Shown piece after piece: positions 52,921-62,063 of a stretch of DNA of 64,000 bases (positions are counted from its first letter, which is position 1; each line of letters opens with the position of its first letter). A program made the position numbers and the translations under genes. Under the pieces are notes generated by a model. The model was not told where the DNA came from. It worked only from the letters and a program-made list of their open reading frames with translations, and did no database searches. The stretch comes from Verrucomicrobiaceae bacterium (GTDB lineage Bacteria; Verrucomicrobiota; Verrucomicrobiia; Verrucomicrobiales; Akkermansiaceae). The stretch is taken from positions 124,001 to 188,000 of the forward strand of contig JAIXWR010000015.1 in the NCBI GenBank assembly GCA_027491155.1, in the 5' to 3' direction.

Positions 52921-54622
52921 CCTCGCTTTCATCGTCGCGGTGGTCGCGGCCTACCTGCTGCTGCGCGGGCATCCCGAGCGGATGCCGGTGCTGATGCGGA
53001 CCTGCGTCGCCGTGCTGGTGCTGGTGGCGGGGCTCGGTTTCTGGGGTCACCGGGTGCGGCCGCGGGAAGGCAATGCGGCGAGCCGGCGCTTGCCGGGCTG
53101 GCTGGACTACGCGGCGATCGGCACCGCGGTGCTGGCGCTCGAGTGCGTGTTCGTCCTGTTCCTCAGCGCGGCCCCGGCGCCGCTGGAGCGCATGGCGGAA
53201 TCGATCGAGTCGTGGTGGGCGCCCGCCGCGGCGGTGGAGCGCGAGGCGGAAGGCAAGGGCAAGAGCCGGGCGGGAAACTGGTTGTGGGAAGACCACCAGC
53301 GGCGGCCCTTGCCGCAGCGCACGAATCTGAAGCCGGGCAATCGTCCGGAGGTCTTCCTGCGCCCGGTGGACGGCGCGGCGGCGGAAGAACTGCTCAAGCG
53401 TCGCATCTACGTCGGAGCCTTCGCGCTGGGGCGCTTCGAGTCGGGAGCCTGGAGTCCCCGGAGCACGGGGCGCGAGACCTTGAAAGCCGGTCCCGACGGC
53501 TGGCTGAGGCTGGCGGCCCCGGCCGGGATCGCGGGCTTGCCTGTCATCGATTGCGAGGTCTTCCATGCCGCGGATCATCCGTCGGGCAATCCCCTGACCG
53601 CGCTGCAGGGCGTGGTGGCGGTGGAAATGCCCGAGTTGGAACGGCTCGACGACGGATTGCACCTGCTGCCGGCGCCTGGAGCGGAAGGCTACGACTACCG
53701 GACCGTGTCGCGGCCCTGTTCGCTCGACGATCTGGCGCGGGGAGCCGAAGTGGCCGTCCCTGCCGCGGTCGCGCCCGAGTGGCTCGCGCTGCCGCCCGGG
53801 GCGATGGGCGAACGGATCGCCGGCCTGGCAAAGGTCGCGGCGGGCGGGGGCGGGACGCTGGAGCGGCTGCTCCGCCTGCGCGGGCATTTGAGGACCACGC
53901 TGGCGTATTCGTTGCGCACCGAGAATCCGCGGAACCTCGATCCGCTGGAGAACTTCCTGTTCGTGGAGCAGAAGGGCCACTGCGAGTTCTTCGCCACCGC
54001 CGGTGCTTTGCTGGCGCGGTCGCTGGGCGTGCCGTCGCGGGTGGCCTACGGCTGGGCCGGCGGGACTTACTACGAAGGTAGTAATTTGTTCGTCTTCCGT
54101 TCGCGCGAGGCCCATGCGTGGACCGAGGTGCTGCTGGAGGGGTATGGCTGGACGGTGCTCGATGCCACGCCGCCGGGAGCCCTGGAGCGGGAGCTGGCGG
54201 AGACGGCCGGTCCGGACGAGAAGGCGCCGGGCACGGAGGAATTGCTGGTGGCGGAGGAGAGCGTGGTCTTTGCCGACACGGGCGGCTTGAAGGCTCCGCT
54301 CATTCTCGCCGCGGTCTTCGTGCTGCCGGCGCTGGTGCTGCTGGTTTTCAGGTCGCGCCGTGCCGGGCCGTCGGCGGAGGGGCCGGGCGCGGAGCGGGGA
54401 GGCGGCGACGGTTATCTGGCAGCCTTCCGTCGTGCGAGCCGCCGGCATGGAGCGCCGTTCGGGAGTGCGCGGACGCTGAGGCGGCACCTCGCGGAGATGC
54501 CCGGGGCTCCGGAGTTCGCGCGGGAGCTGCAGGCTTATCACTATGCCGTCCGCTACGAGGGCCGCGCGCCGGACCGCAAGACCGAGCAACGGCTGCGGAA
54601 AGCCGCGGAGGAGTGGAAGTAG
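52913..54622 (+). CDS. Transglutaminase-like membrane protein
   Basis: A 569-residue protein. Four or so helices at the N terminus (about 1-95) and one near the C terminus (460-480) flank a large external part with a transglutaminase-like core: KGHCEFFATAGALLARSLGVPSR (Cys356), REAHAWTEVLLEGYGW (His400) and LDATPP (Asp417). A cytosolic tail of about 90 residues follows. It may crosslink or cleave proteins in the periplasm. Its ATG lies 8 bases inside the DUF58 gene. No MoxR-type ATPase is present in this window. Confidence 0.87.
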   Translation: MRSLAFIVAVVAAYLLLRGHPERMPVLMRTCVAVLVLVAGLGFWGHRVRPREGNAASRRLPGWLDYAAIGTAVLALECVFVLFLSAAPAPLERMAESIESWWAPAAAVEREAEGKGKSRAGNWLWEDHQRRPLPQRTNLKPGNRPEVFLRPVDGAAAEELLKRRIYVGAFALGRFESGAWSPRSTGRETLKAGPDGWLRLAAPAGIAGLPVIDCEVFHAADHPSGNPLTALQGVVAVEMPELERLDDGLHLLPAPGAEGYDYRTVSRPCSLDDLARGAEVAVPAAVAPEWLALPPGAMGERIAGLAKVAAGGGGTLERLLRLRGHLRTTLAYSLRTENPRNLDPLENFLFVEQKGHCEFFATAGALLARSLGVPSRVAYGWAGGTYYEGSNLFVFRSREAHAWTEVLLEGYGWTVLDATPPGALERELAETAGPDEKAPGTEELLVAEESVVFADTGGLKAPLILAAVFVLPALVLLVFRSRRAGPSAEGPGAERGGGDGYLAAFRRASRRHGAPFGSARTLRRHLAEMPGAPEFARELQAYHYAVRYEGRAPDRKTEQRLRKAAEEWK

Positions 54623-54719
54623 GCGCGGGCCGGTCCTTGTTCGCCGTGAAGGAAGGGGGCGGCCCCGGAGCTGCGCCGGGGCGGCGGCAAGCGCTTTCCG
54701 GGGAGGCCACCGGTGGCGT

Positions 54720-55184
54720 TCAACCGTCGAAGCCGGGGTCCAGCGGAAGATCGCGGCCGGTGGCGGCGGCGACGGCCAGCACGTCGCAGCGCTCGTTCTC
54801 CTTGTGGCCGGCGTGGCCGCGCAGCCATTTCCAGGTGATCCGGTGATCGCCGGTGGCCGCGGAAAGCCGCAGCCAGAGGTCGCGGTTTTTCACCGGCTGG
54901 TTCGAAGCGGTCTTCCAGCCCTTCGCCTGCCAGCCCTTGATCCAGTTCTTGGTCATCGCGTCGATCACGTAGCGGGAGTCCGACAGCAGCTCGATCGCGC
55001 AGGCTTCCTTGAGCGTTTCCAGCGCCACGATCACGGCCAGCAGCTCCATCCGGTTGTTGGTGGTCCGGGCGAAGCCTTTGGACAGCTCCAGCCGGTGCCT
55101 GCCACAGACCATGACGACGCCGTATCCCCCGGGGCCGGGGTTGCCCTTGCAGGCGCCGTCGGTATGGATGACCACGTGCTTCAT
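54720..55184 (-). CDS. rnhA: Ribonuclease HI
   Basis: Degrades RNA in RNA-DNA hybrids. The 154 residues carry the catalytic DEDD set: Asp9 (HTDGACKGNPGPGGYG), Glu47 (NNRMELLAVIVAL), Asp69 (LLSDSRYVIDA) and the Asp of GHKENERCDVLA near 135. KGWKTASNQPVKNRDLW is the basic substrate-contact helix. ATG 55184 is the only reasonable start. It is convergent with the transglutaminase gene; a short inverted repeat with stem GCCCCGG lies between them at 54663-54683. Confidence 0.96.
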   Translation of the reverse strand: MKHVVIHTDGACKGNPGPGGYGVVMVCGRHRLELSKGFARTTNNRMELLAVIVALETLKEACAIELLSDSRYVIDAMTKNWIKGWQAKGWKTASNQPVKNRDLWLRLSAATGDHRITWKWLRGHAGHKENERCDVLAVAAATGRDLPLDPGFDG

Positions 55185-55286
55185 TCGAAAGGGGACAAGG
55201 CGTAGTGGAGCGGCCGCGGGAGGCAAGGCTTGCCTTCGGTTTTCTTCCTTCTTTCCGGTCCGGTCCTTGCTGCTAGAAGGAGCCCC

Positions 55287-56555
55287 ATGCTCGTCGACCT
55301 GACCCGCGCCCTCCTCGGCATCGCCTGCCTGATCGGCATCGGCGTGGCCTGCTCGGAAAACCGCCGCGCGATCGACTGGCGCCTGGTCGCCGGCGGGCTG
55401 ACCCTGCAGCTCATCCTCGCGCTGCTGTTTCTCGTCGTCCCGGGGGCGAACCGGGTGTTCGACGGCCTCGCCAGCTTCTTCGTATGGGTCACGGATTTCT
55501 CGAAGGAAGGCGCCATGTTCGTCTTCGGCGCGCTGGCCGATCCGGCGGCGATGGGCGAGGCGCTGGGACCGAAGCGGGCCTTCCTCTTCGCCTTCCAGGT
55601 GCTGCCGACCATCATCTTTTTCTCCGCCCTCTGTTCGATGCTCTATTACTGCGGGATCCTGCAGAAGGTGGTGTGGGCCTTCGCGTGGGTGTCGAAGAGA
55701 TTCATGAAGCTTTCCGGCGCGGAGTCGCTCGCCGCAGCCGCGGAGATCTTTCTCGGGCAAACCGAGTCGCCCCTGATGATCAAGCCGTACATCGACAAGA
55801 TGAACCGCAGCGAGATCTTCGCGCTGATGACCGGCGGCATGGCCACCATCGCGGGCGGCGTGCTGCTGGCCTACATCTCGATCCTCGGCGGCACCGACGA
55901 GGCGCAGCGGGTGGCCTACGCGAAGTTTCTCCTCTGCGCCTCTTTCATGGCGGCGCCGGCCTCGCTGGTGGTGGCGAAGCTTCTCGTCCCGCAGACCGAG
56001 CCGATCGATTCGAGCCTGAAGGTGCCCAGGGACAAGCTGGGCGCGAACTTCCTCGACGCCCTCGCGAACGGCACCAGCGAGGGGCTCAAGCTGGCGGCGA
56101 ACGTCGGAGCGATGCTGATCGCCTTCATCGCCTTCGCCGCGCTGGTCAACGGGCTGCTGTCTCAGCTTCACCCGTCCCTTTCGCTCGACCTCATCCTCGG
56201 CAAGCTCTTCGCACCCGTGGCCTGGCTGATCGGGGTGGATTGGGCGGACTGCGGCAAGGTAGGCGGGCTGATCGGGACGAAGCTCGTGCTCAACGAATTC
56301 GTGGCCTACCAGCAGCTCGGCGACCTGAAAGCGGCGGGCACCCTGTCCGCGAAGTCGATCTACCTTTCCACCTTCGCGCTGTGCGGCTTCGCGAATTTCG
56401 CATCGATCGGGATCCAGCTCGGCGGGACCGGCAGCATCGCCCCCGGGCAGCGGCCGACCATCGCGGCGCTCGGGTTCAAGGCGGTGCTGGGGGGCACCAT
56501 GGCCACCCTGATGACGGCGAGCCTGGCGGGTGCCTTCTACACCTGGATCCGTTGA
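55287..56555 (+). CDS. Concentrative nucleoside transporter (CNT/NupC family)
   Basis: A 422-residue inner-membrane permease with about 10 helices. GQTESPLMIKPYI and MNRSEIFALMTGGMATIAGGVLLAY are the conserved nucleoside-binding regions of CNTs, and GTKLVLNEFVAY and CGFANFASIGIQLGG complete the C-terminal hairpin. It imports nucleosides with Na+ or H+. AGAAGGAG at 55275-55282 is a good ribosome-binding site for ATG 55287. Divergent from rnhA. Confidence 0.94.
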   Translation: MLVDLTRALLGIACLIGIGVACSENRRAIDWRLVAGGLTLQLILALLFLVVPGANRVFDGLASFFVWVTDFSKEGAMFVFGALADPAAMGEALGPKRAFLFAFQVLPTIIFFSALCSMLYYCGILQKVVWAFAWVSKRFMKLSGAESLAAAAEIFLGQTESPLMIKPYIDKMNRSEIFALMTGGMATIAGGVLLAYISILGGTDEAQRVAYAKFLLCASFMAAPASLVVAKLLVPQTEPIDSSLKVPRDKLGANFLDALANGTSEGLKLAANVGAMLIAFIAFAALVNGLLSQLHPSLSLDLILGKLFAPVAWLIGVDWADCGKVGGLIGTKLVLNEFVAYQQLGDLKAAGTLSAKSIYLSTFALCGFANFASIGIQLGGTGSIAPGQRPTIAALGFKAVLGGTMATLMTASLAGAFYTWIR

Positions 56556-56619
56556 CGGGAATCGCCGGCATGGATCCGTCATTGACTCCCCGGGTGCGGG
56601 CGATTTTCCTTTCGGGCAG

Positions 56620-57048
56620 ATGAAACTCCGACCCGGCTCTCTCCTCCCGATCCTGGCCGTCGCCGTCACGGGCTGCGCCACCACCGCCCCGAAGACCGTG
56701 CCGCTCGAGCAGCGGTTCAAGAAGGCCGACACGAACGCGGACGGGCGGGTGACCCGCGCGGAGTTCACCGATTTCATGATCGAGGACGCCTTCCTGCGCT
56801 ACGACCGGAACCACGACGGTCTTGTTACGGAAGAGGAATACGTGGCCGGCGGTGGGACCGCGGCTAACTTCCGCAAGATCAACACCAGCGGCACCGGCAA
56901 GGCGACCCTGGCCGAAGCGCGGGCGAGCAAGGTCATCCGCGACACCATGGCGGTTCCCTTTGACGAGGCCGACGTCAGCCGGAACGGTTCGGTGACCCTG
57001 GAGGAATACCAGGCCTATATCGCCCGCCGGGACGCCGAGGTGCGCTGA
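56620..57048 (+). CDS. EF-hand lipoprotein
   Basis: A 142-residue protein with a lipoprotein signal (LAVAVTGC, Cys near 19). It has three readable EF-hand loops: DTNADGRVTRAEF, DRNHDGLVTEEEY, and a weaker late one, DVSRNGSVTLEEY. A fourth, NTSGTGKATLAEA, lacks the first Asp and is degenerate. The ATG at 56620 is followed by the signal; longer in-frame extensions do not fit. It may bind calcium at the envelope. Confidence 0.85.
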   Translation: MKLRPGSLLPILAVAVTGCATTAPKTVPLEQRFKKADTNADGRVTRAEFTDFMIEDAFLRYDRNHDGLVTEEEYVAGGGTAANFRKINTSGTGKATLAEARASKVIRDTMAVPFDEADVSRNGSVTLEEYQAYIARRDAEVR

Positions 57049-57118
57049 GGTGCCGCGGGCGGTCATCCCATCCCGGCCCGGCTGGCGCCGGGGAGGCGGG
57101 AAAGCGCGCGATATCGGA

Positions 57119-57496
57119 TCAGATGTCGTCGTAGATCTGCTCGACGTAAGTGCGGGTCATCCAGGAAAGCCGTGTGGCAAGGTTGCGGGCGATTTCCACC
57201 GTGGCCTCGTGATTGCCGGTCACGAAGGCGGCGGCGTCCTTGACCACGGCGAAACGGCAGGGCGTCAGCGCGATCGCGGTGGCGGTCGGCGGCACCCCGA
57301 GAAGGGCTGAGATCTCCCCCAGGGCCGAGCCGACTTTCGAGATCTTTCCGATCGAAAGCTGGTCCCGCAGGATCTCGACTTCGCCCTCCTTCAGCAGATA
57401 GAGATCAGTGAACGGTTTTCCCTCGGCAATGATCACATCGCCCGCGGCGAATTTCAGTTCAGGGACATCGCCGGCGATCTCGAGAAGCTTGGACAT
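57119..57496 (-). CDS. Cyclic nucleotide-binding domain protein without DNA-binding domain
   Basis: A 125-residue protein made of one cNMP-binding domain. It has FAAGDVIIAEGKPFTDLYLLKEGEVEIL, GSALGEISALLGVPPTATAIALTPC (the phosphate-binding cassette, with GEISALLG and an atypical PPTATA in place of the usual R-S/T-A), and a long C-terminal helix. No winged helix follows, so it is not a CRP-type regulator on its own. It may signal by protein contact. The missing Arg of the cassette makes nucleotide binding uncertain. Confidence 0.85.
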   Translation of the reverse strand: MSKLLEIAGDVPELKFAAGDVIIAEGKPFTDLYLLKEGEVEILRDQLSIGKISKVGSALGEISALLGVPPTATAIALTPCRFAVVKDAAAFVTGNHEATVEIARNLATRLSWMTRTYVEQIYDDI

Positions 57497-57806
57497 CGGC
57501 GAAGGCTGCTGGGCAAGCGGGCGGGATCAAACCGGGAATGGTGACGAGATTGAAACCGACTGGAGCACTTATGACCGGGAGTGAGATCCAGGATCTATTT
57601 GAATCATTCGCGCCGCATCGGTGAATTGTTGGTGATTTCGGCTGTCGATCCACTGGTAGGAGGGCCAGTGTCAGGGGTTTGTTCACCATCGCCAGGCCCA
57701 TGCACGAGGTGAGGGTGGCTTGCGATCGGAGAAAGGTCTGGGCAGCGGTGCGCCGCGCCAAGAAGAAGTTTGACTGCGGGTAGATTCGTTGCAGAGCTTC
57801 AGATCC
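57497..57806. other. Intergenic stretch, no supported gene
   Basis: 310 bases between the leftward cNMP-binding gene and the rightward secreted protein. GC is lower than in the neighbouring genes (for example ATCTATTTGAATCATTC). Open frames read through on the minus strand, but they have no start site or domain. It must hold both promoters. A short reading frame of 17 codons (ATG at 57570) is too small to claim. Confidence 0.5.
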
Positions 57807-58262
57807 ATGACTGCAAAGCCACATACGGCGAAGAGGTTCATCTTTGGGGCGCTTGCCGTAGCGCTGGCTGGCTTGGCAATGCCTGCTCGGTCGGAAGAGA
57901 AGAAGGATGGCCTCAAGAAGGAATGGATAGAGGGAATCTGGCTCGCGCATCCGTTTGACGGCCCCGGCAGCGAACCCCGGATGGAGCTGAAGAAGGACGG
58001 TAAGTTCCGGATGAAGGCACAGGACGATTCCGAAATGGAGGGAACCTGGGAATGGAAGGAGCCCGACACCATCGTGATCAGCTACCCCGACACGGGCCGG
58101 AAAGTCGAAGCGAAGGTGGTTCGGCTTGAGGAGAATGCCATGGTGACCGCCTCGGTCCGGGGCCGGGAGACCCCTTATGTCCGCCTCAAATCGTGGGCCG
58201 CGAAGGCACCCGACGAAAAGGAGCGGCCGACGGGCAAAGGCGGAAAGAAGCCCGCGAAGTGA
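57807..58262 (+). CDS. Small secreted protein, lipocalin-like pattern
   Basis: A 151-residue protein with a signal peptide (about 1-28, cut after PARS or near it). The body has a short beta pattern (GIWLAHPFDGPGSEPRMELKKDGKFRMKA, then EGTWEWKEPDTIVISYPDTGRKVEAKV), typical of one-sheet lipocalin-like or DUF-type domains that test weight/threshold text (GTWxW). A Lys/Pro-rich tail follows. ATG 57807 gives a shorter, better signal than an in-frame ATG at 57789. No named family is assigned. Confidence 0.72.
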   Translation: MTAKPHTAKRFIFGALAVALAGLAMPARSEEKKDGLKKEWIEGIWLAHPFDGPGSEPRMELKKDGKFRMKAQDDSEMEGTWEWKEPDTIVISYPDTGRKVEAKVVRLEENAMVTASVRGRETPYVRLKSWAAKAPDEKERPTGKGGKKPAK

Positions 58263-58425
58263 GCAGGGGTCCCAAAGGCTCCTGCCAACCTCGATGTGCT
58301 GCCCGGTCAGCCCCTGACAAGTTTTCGTTCGATGCTCCGTCCGCGAGACACTGGCTTTCTGAGTTGCCTTTTGGACTGCTTGGCAACGAGGTTTTAGGGC
58401 TGTGGCTCATGGGCCGGCCCGCTTG

Positions 58426-58818
58426 TCAGTCGGCGGGGACTTGCGAGAGAATGGCGTCCAACTCGTCGTCACGCAGCACTCCGGCGACGTAGTGGCCGGC
58501 GGCGGAGCGGACGAGGGCGGCGGAAGCGGAAAGATCCATCTGAAGGATCAGCGTACGGGCAATGGCGGCGAACGTGTTGCCGTTGTTGAAGCAGAAGGGA
58601 GCCAGGCGATGGCTTGCTTTCAAAAACACCAGCGTCTCGCGGAACGACATCTCGTCGCGATAGCTTGCGACCCATTTTTCGCGGCACGGTTCGTGGCCGT
58701 CGCTGGTGGGCCGGTGGAGCGAGCCGGTCTTCGCGCAGAGGCCCGCGTTCATGGCCGTCACGGCCTCCCAATCGAAGGCGGCGAGCCATCGATCGAGCTT
58801 GTCACCGAGACTGCTCAC
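58426..58818 (-). CDS. Hypothetical protein
   Basis: A 130-residue protein not recognised. It is helical, without a signal peptide, with MSSLGDKLDRWLAAFDWEAV, CREKWVASYRDEMSF and FCFNNGNTFAAIARTLILQMD stretches. It overlaps the next upstream gene (58802-59056) by 17 bases, so the two are translated together. No domain or residue pattern points to a function. Confidence 0.62.
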   Translation of the reverse strand: MSSLGDKLDRWLAAFDWEAVTAMNAGLCAKTGSLHRPTSDGHEPCREKWVASYRDEMSFRETLVFLKASHRLAPFCFNNGNTFAAIARTLILQMDLSASAALVRSAAGHYVAGVLRDDELDAILSQVPAD

Positions 58819-59056
58819 GGGATTCGAGGGATTTCAGGTAGGCAATGTCTTCCTTCAAGCCTTCGACGCCCGCGCTTTTGTAGTAGCCCTTGCCGGTGCG
58901 GGCGAGCACCGGTTCGCGAGCGAAGCGATCGGAGATGGCCACGGCGTCTTCCAGCGCCAAGGCCCGCAGCTCTTCCTTCGTGAAGCGCGGCTTCTTTTCG
59001 GGAGTCGGTTCCTCTTTCTCCATGTCCGCACGATGGAGCAAAGCGGCCCGTTTCAC
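58802..59056 (-). CDS. Hypothetical protein, small
   Basis: An 84-residue charged protein with KPRFTKEELRALALEDAVAISD and GLKEDIAYLKSLESREQ, mostly helical, and no signal peptide. It ends inside the start of the gene at 58426-58818 and begins 10 bases after the kbl stop, so it is probably in one transcript with kbl. ATG 59056 gives MKRAALLHRADMEKEEP; an internal ATG at 59023 (MEKEEPTPEKK) is a second possible start. Confidence 0.6.
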   Translation of the reverse strand: MKRAALLHRADMEKEEPTPEKKPRFTKEELRALALEDAVAISDRFAREPVLARTGKGYYKSAGVEGLKEDIAYLKSLESREQSR

Positions 59057-59066
59057 AAGCCGGAGT

Positions 59067-60263
59067 TCAAATCACTCCCAGCTCCTTGCCGACCGCGACA
59101 AAGGCCTCGATGCCGCGGTCGAGCTGCTCCCGGGTGTGAGCGGCGCTGATCTGGGTGCGGATGCGGGCCTTGCCCTGGGGGACCACCGGGAAGAAGAAGC
59201 CGATGGCATAGACGCCCTTCTCCAGCAGCTTGTCCGCGAAACGCTGCGACAGCGCCGCATCGCCAAGCATCACGGGTGAAATCGGATGATCCTTGCCGGC
59301 GATGGTGAAGCCGGTGCCGGCCATGGCTTCGCGAAAGTACTTCGTGTTCGCCTTCACCCGGTCGGCGAGTTCGGTCGATGCTTCGAGCATTTCGAAGACC
59401 TTGAGCGAGGCGGCGACGATGGGCGGCGCGATGGTGTTCGAGAACAAGTACGGCCGTGAACGCTGGCGGAGCAGGTCGATGATCTCCTTCTTGCCGGAAG
59501 TGTAGCCGCCGGATGCGCCGCCGAGGGCCTTGCCGAGGGTGCCGGTGGTGAGGTCGATCTTGCCGAAGAGCCCGCGGTGCTCATGGGTGCCGCGGCCGCG
59601 GGCACCGAGGAAGCCGGTGGCGTGGCAGTCGTCGAAGTGGACCAGCGCGTTGTATTTCTCGGCCAGAGCGTGGACCCGGTCGAGGTCGCAGATGATGCCG
59701 TCCATCGAGAACACCCCGTCGGTGGTGATCAGCTTGAAGCGCGCGCCGGCGGCATCGGCGGCCTGGAGCTGGGCTTCCAGGTCGGCCATGTCGTTGTTGG
59801 CGTAGCGGAAGCGCTTGGCCTTGCAGAGGCGGACGCCGTCGATGATCGAGGCATGGTTGAGGGCGTCGGAAATGACCGCGTCCTGGTCGCTCAGCAGCAC
59901 TTCGAAAAGGCCGCCGTTGGCATCGAAGCAGGACGGGTAGAGGATGGTGTCCTCGGTGCCGAGGAATTCACTGATCTTTTCCTCGAGCTGCTTGTGGAGG
60001 GTCTGGGTGCCGCAGATGAAGCGCACGCTGGCCATGCCGAAGCCCCAGCGGTCGAGCGCGTCCTTGGCAGCGGCGACGACCTCGGGGTGATCGGCGAGGC
60101 CGAGGTAGTTGTTGGCGCACATGTTGATCACCTCGCGGCCGTCCTTGAGCCGGACGGTCGAGTTCTGGGTCGAGTCGATCAGCCGCTCGCGCTTGTAGAG
60201 GCCGGCGGCTTCGATTTCGGAAAGCGTCGTGCGGAGGTGGGCGGCGAGGGCGGCGGGATACAT
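59067..60263 (-). CDS. kbl: 2-amino-3-ketobutyrate CoA ligase (glycine C-acetyltransferase)
   Basis: PLP enzyme of the alpha-oxoamine synthase family, 398 residues. It splits 2-amino-3-ketobutyrate, from threonine, into glycine and acetyl-Co[18 protein letters not shown] near the N terminus, SFDANGG-type [32 protein letters not shown] (Asp and His for PLP), and [19 protein letters not shown] with the PLP Lys near 244 match Kbl closely. No tdh gene is adjacent. The ATG at 60263 gives the normal N terminus. Confidence 0.94.
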   Translation of the reverse strand: MYPAALAAHLRTTLSEIEAAGLYKRERLIDSTQNSTVRLKDGREVINMCANNYLGLADHPEVVAAAKDALDRWGFGMASVRFICGTQTLHKQLEEKISEFLGTEDTILYPSCFDANGGLFEVLLSDQDAVISDALNHASIIDGVRLCKAKRFRYANNDMADLEAQLQAADAAGARFKLITTDGVFSMDGIICDLDRVHALAEKYNALVHFDDCHATGFLGARGRGTHEHRGLFGKIDLTTGTLGKALGGASGGYTSGKKEIIDLLRQRSRPYLFSNTIAPPIVAASLKVFEMLEASTELADRVKANTKYFREAMAGTGFTIAGKDHPISPVMLGDAALSQRFADKLLEKGVYAIGFFFPVVPQGKARIRTQISAAHTREQLDRGIEAFVAVGKELGVI

Positions 60264-60382
60264 GGCGTTTCTTTAACCGGTAACGGAGGCGGGCGGACGA
60301 GAATTTTGCGCAGGAGATTTGCGGAAAGGAGGTGGGCGGGGTGAATGGAAATGGCTCGAACGGAGTCCGAGACCGGATAGCC

Positions 60383-61222
60383 ATGAGAGCAATGAGATGG
60401 AGAAGCGCGTTGATGGGTGGAATGCTGCTGGTTCCCGCGGTGGTGAAGGGTCAGGAAACCCCAGCGACCGGAATCGCGGCCGAGGACACCCGGCAGGAGG
60501 AAGTGGCCGCCGATCCTTTCGCGGCCGGCGGTGGTGCGTCCTCCGGGGTGCCGGGCATCCCGGCGGAGCGCGCCGGCCGTGTGCGGGTGCCGCTGCGGCT
60601 GAGATTGGAGACCTGGGAAGCTCCCGCGCTGGAGGTGGCGCGGCGTTTGGACCATTTGACGGACTCCGGTAAAGTGGCGGAACTGCGCGACGAATGCCTC
60701 GCGGGGACCGGCGGGGTCCGGCTGGTGCATTCCCCGGCGACGGCCCTGGATGCCGCGACGCGGATGTTGGCGGAGCAGATCACCGAGATGATTTACCCGA
60801 CCGAATACGAGCCGCCCGAGTTGCCGCCGGCCTCGATCGCCACGAAGGATGCGCAGCCGGCGAACGACCAGTGGCAGCGTTGGCTGGAAGCGGCCGGAAA
60901 GCACGCGGTGCCCACCAGTTTCGAAACCCGCAACACCGGCGAGACCCTCGAGGCCGTGGCGCAGGCGGTGGAGATCGAAGAGAAGACCTGGGACGTCGCC
61001 TTGCAGTTCGAGGTCGTGCAACAGGCCGGCATGGCCTCGCACGGGGCCGACGACCTGCTGATCCAGATGCCGGTTTTCAACAGCTTCCGGACCGGCGGGC
61101 TGGTCCGGCTGGCGGAGGGAGAGTGGCGGCTGCTTTCCGCGCTCGAAGCGCCTCGCGGGACCGATGGCAAGCCGACCGGCAAGACCTGGCTCACGCTGGT
61201 CCGGGTGGACCGGGTGCGATGA
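60383..61222 (+). CDS. Secreted hypothetical protein
   Basis: A 279-residue protein with a signal peptide (about 1-24, cut before QETPA). The mature part has VPLRLRLETWEAPALEVARRLD, RLVHSPATALDAATRMLAEQITEM and KTWDVALQFEVVQQAGM, ending in KTWLTLVRVDRVR. The alternating beta-alpha pattern hints at a domain like those in secretin- or pilus-associated proteins, but nothing is recognised. ATG 60383 begins the signal peptide; an ATG at 60332 adds a non-signal extension. Its last 32 bases overlap the convergent DUF4328 gene. Confidence 0.68.
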   Translation: MRAMRWRSALMGGMLLVPAVVKGQETPATGIAAEDTRQEEVAADPFAAGGGASSGVPGIPAERAGRVRVPLRLRLETWEAPALEVARRLDHLTDSGKVAELRDECLAGTGGVRLVHSPATALDAATRMLAEQITEMIYPTEYEPPELPPASIATKDAQPANDQWQRWLEAAGKHAVPTSFETRNTGETLEAVAQAVEIEEKTWDVALQFEVVQQAGMASHGADDLLIQMPVFNSFRTGGLVRLAEGEWRLLSALEAPRGTDGKPTGKTWLTLVRVDRVR

Positions 61223-61958
61223 GCCCGGTAGAGGAGAAAACCTCCGCCGCATCGGCCTGCAAGCGGGTGAGGCCCCGGACGAGGGCAATGGCGATCAGGT
61301 GCAAGGCGATCTCGATGCCGGACGAGGTGGTCCAGATGATTGCCACGTGCAGGGTGTTGCTGATCGCCTCGGATTTATCGAAGGCCCGGACCACCCGGTC
61401 GGAGATGTTCGACACGATCCACAGCGTCCACCAGGTCGGCAAAAGCGAGGCGGAAAGCGCGTCCCGGACGGAGGAGGCGAGGACGATTTCCTTCATCGCC
61501 CCGTAGGGCTTCCACAGGTTCGCGATGGGAATGAAATACCAGCCGACCGCCCAGCCGGGGGTGTTTTCCAGAAAGGGTGGCGAAAAGCCCGGCTGCGAAC
61601 GCTCGGGCAAGCGGGCGAGATGGGAGAACAGCCAGGCGTTTTTCCCGCTGCGGACGATCCAGACGCCGAACAGGATCATGCAGACCAGCCCGGAGAGCGC
61701 GGTGAGTCCGAAGACCGCTTCGACTTTCACCGACCGATCGGGATCGATGGTTCCCGGCGACAGCGTGTAGATCAGGTTCACCAGCGCCCGCGAGGCGTGG
61801 ACCAGGATCCCCAAAGCCAGCAACCCGACCAGCCAAACGCTGAGCCGGCGGTTGTCGCGGTAGGGGCCGTAGGGACCGGATGGCAGCAGGCCGGGTTCGG
61901 GATTGCCGACATCCCCGCGGGCCTGCGGGGCGGCGTAGGGGTTCGGGTCGGACACCAT
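61191..61958 (-). CDS. DUF4328-type membrane protein
   Basis: About 255 residues from ATG 61958. An NPYAAPQA start is followed by six or so hydrophobic helices. The characteristic PGWAVGWYFIPIANLWKPYGAMKEI stretch and the WLFSHLARLPERSQPGFSP segment match the DUF4328 family. The function is unknown. An in-frame ATG at 62006 adds 16 residues that do not fit the family. The 3' end runs 32 bases into the convergent gene at 60383-61222. Confidence 0.82.
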   Translation of the reverse strand: MVSDPNPYAAPQARGDVGNPEPGLLPSGPYGPYRDNRRLSVWLVGLLALGILVHASRALVNLIYTLSPGTIDPDRSVKVEAVFGLTALSGLVCMILFGVWIVRSGKNAWLFSHLARLPERSQPGFSPPFLENTPGWAVGWYFIPIANLWKPYGAMKEIVLASSVRDALSASLLPTWWTLWIVSNISDRVVRAFDKSEAISNTLHVAIIWTTSSGIEIALHLIAIALVRGLTRLQADAAEVFSSTGLIAPGPPGPA

Positions 61959-62006
61959 GGTGCGCGCCAGCATGCCGGGGTCGGGTGAAAGGAAAAGCCC
62001 GGGCAC

Positions 62007-62040
62007 AAAAAAGCGCCGCCCCGCGGAGACGGGACGGCGC
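62007..62040 (-). terminator. Rho-independent terminator for the thioredoxin-like gene
   Basis: Read on the minus strand, GCGCCGTCCCG pairs with CGGGGCGGCGC over about 11 bases with one mismatch, then TTTTTT (A-run at 62007-62012 on the plus strand). It lies 24 bases after the stop of the thioredoxin-like gene. Confidence 0.85.
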
Positions 62041-62063
62041 CTTGGAGAAGAATCAAGCGGGGC

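Noticed and set aside
49222-52932. 1236-codon minus-strand frame
   Set aside because: Only its last part (49222-50316) is a gene. The rest is opposite or out of frame with the permease and the DUF58 gene.
54663-54683. GCCCCGG...CCGGGGC hairpin between the transglutaminase and rnhA genes
   Set aside because: No T-run on either strand, so it is not called as a terminator.
57459-57950. Minus-strand frame across the intergenic region near 57.6 kb
   Set aside because: It overlaps the real cNMP-binding gene and the start of the secreted protein, and has no recognisable domain. A decayed mobile-element fragment was considered but nothing supports it.
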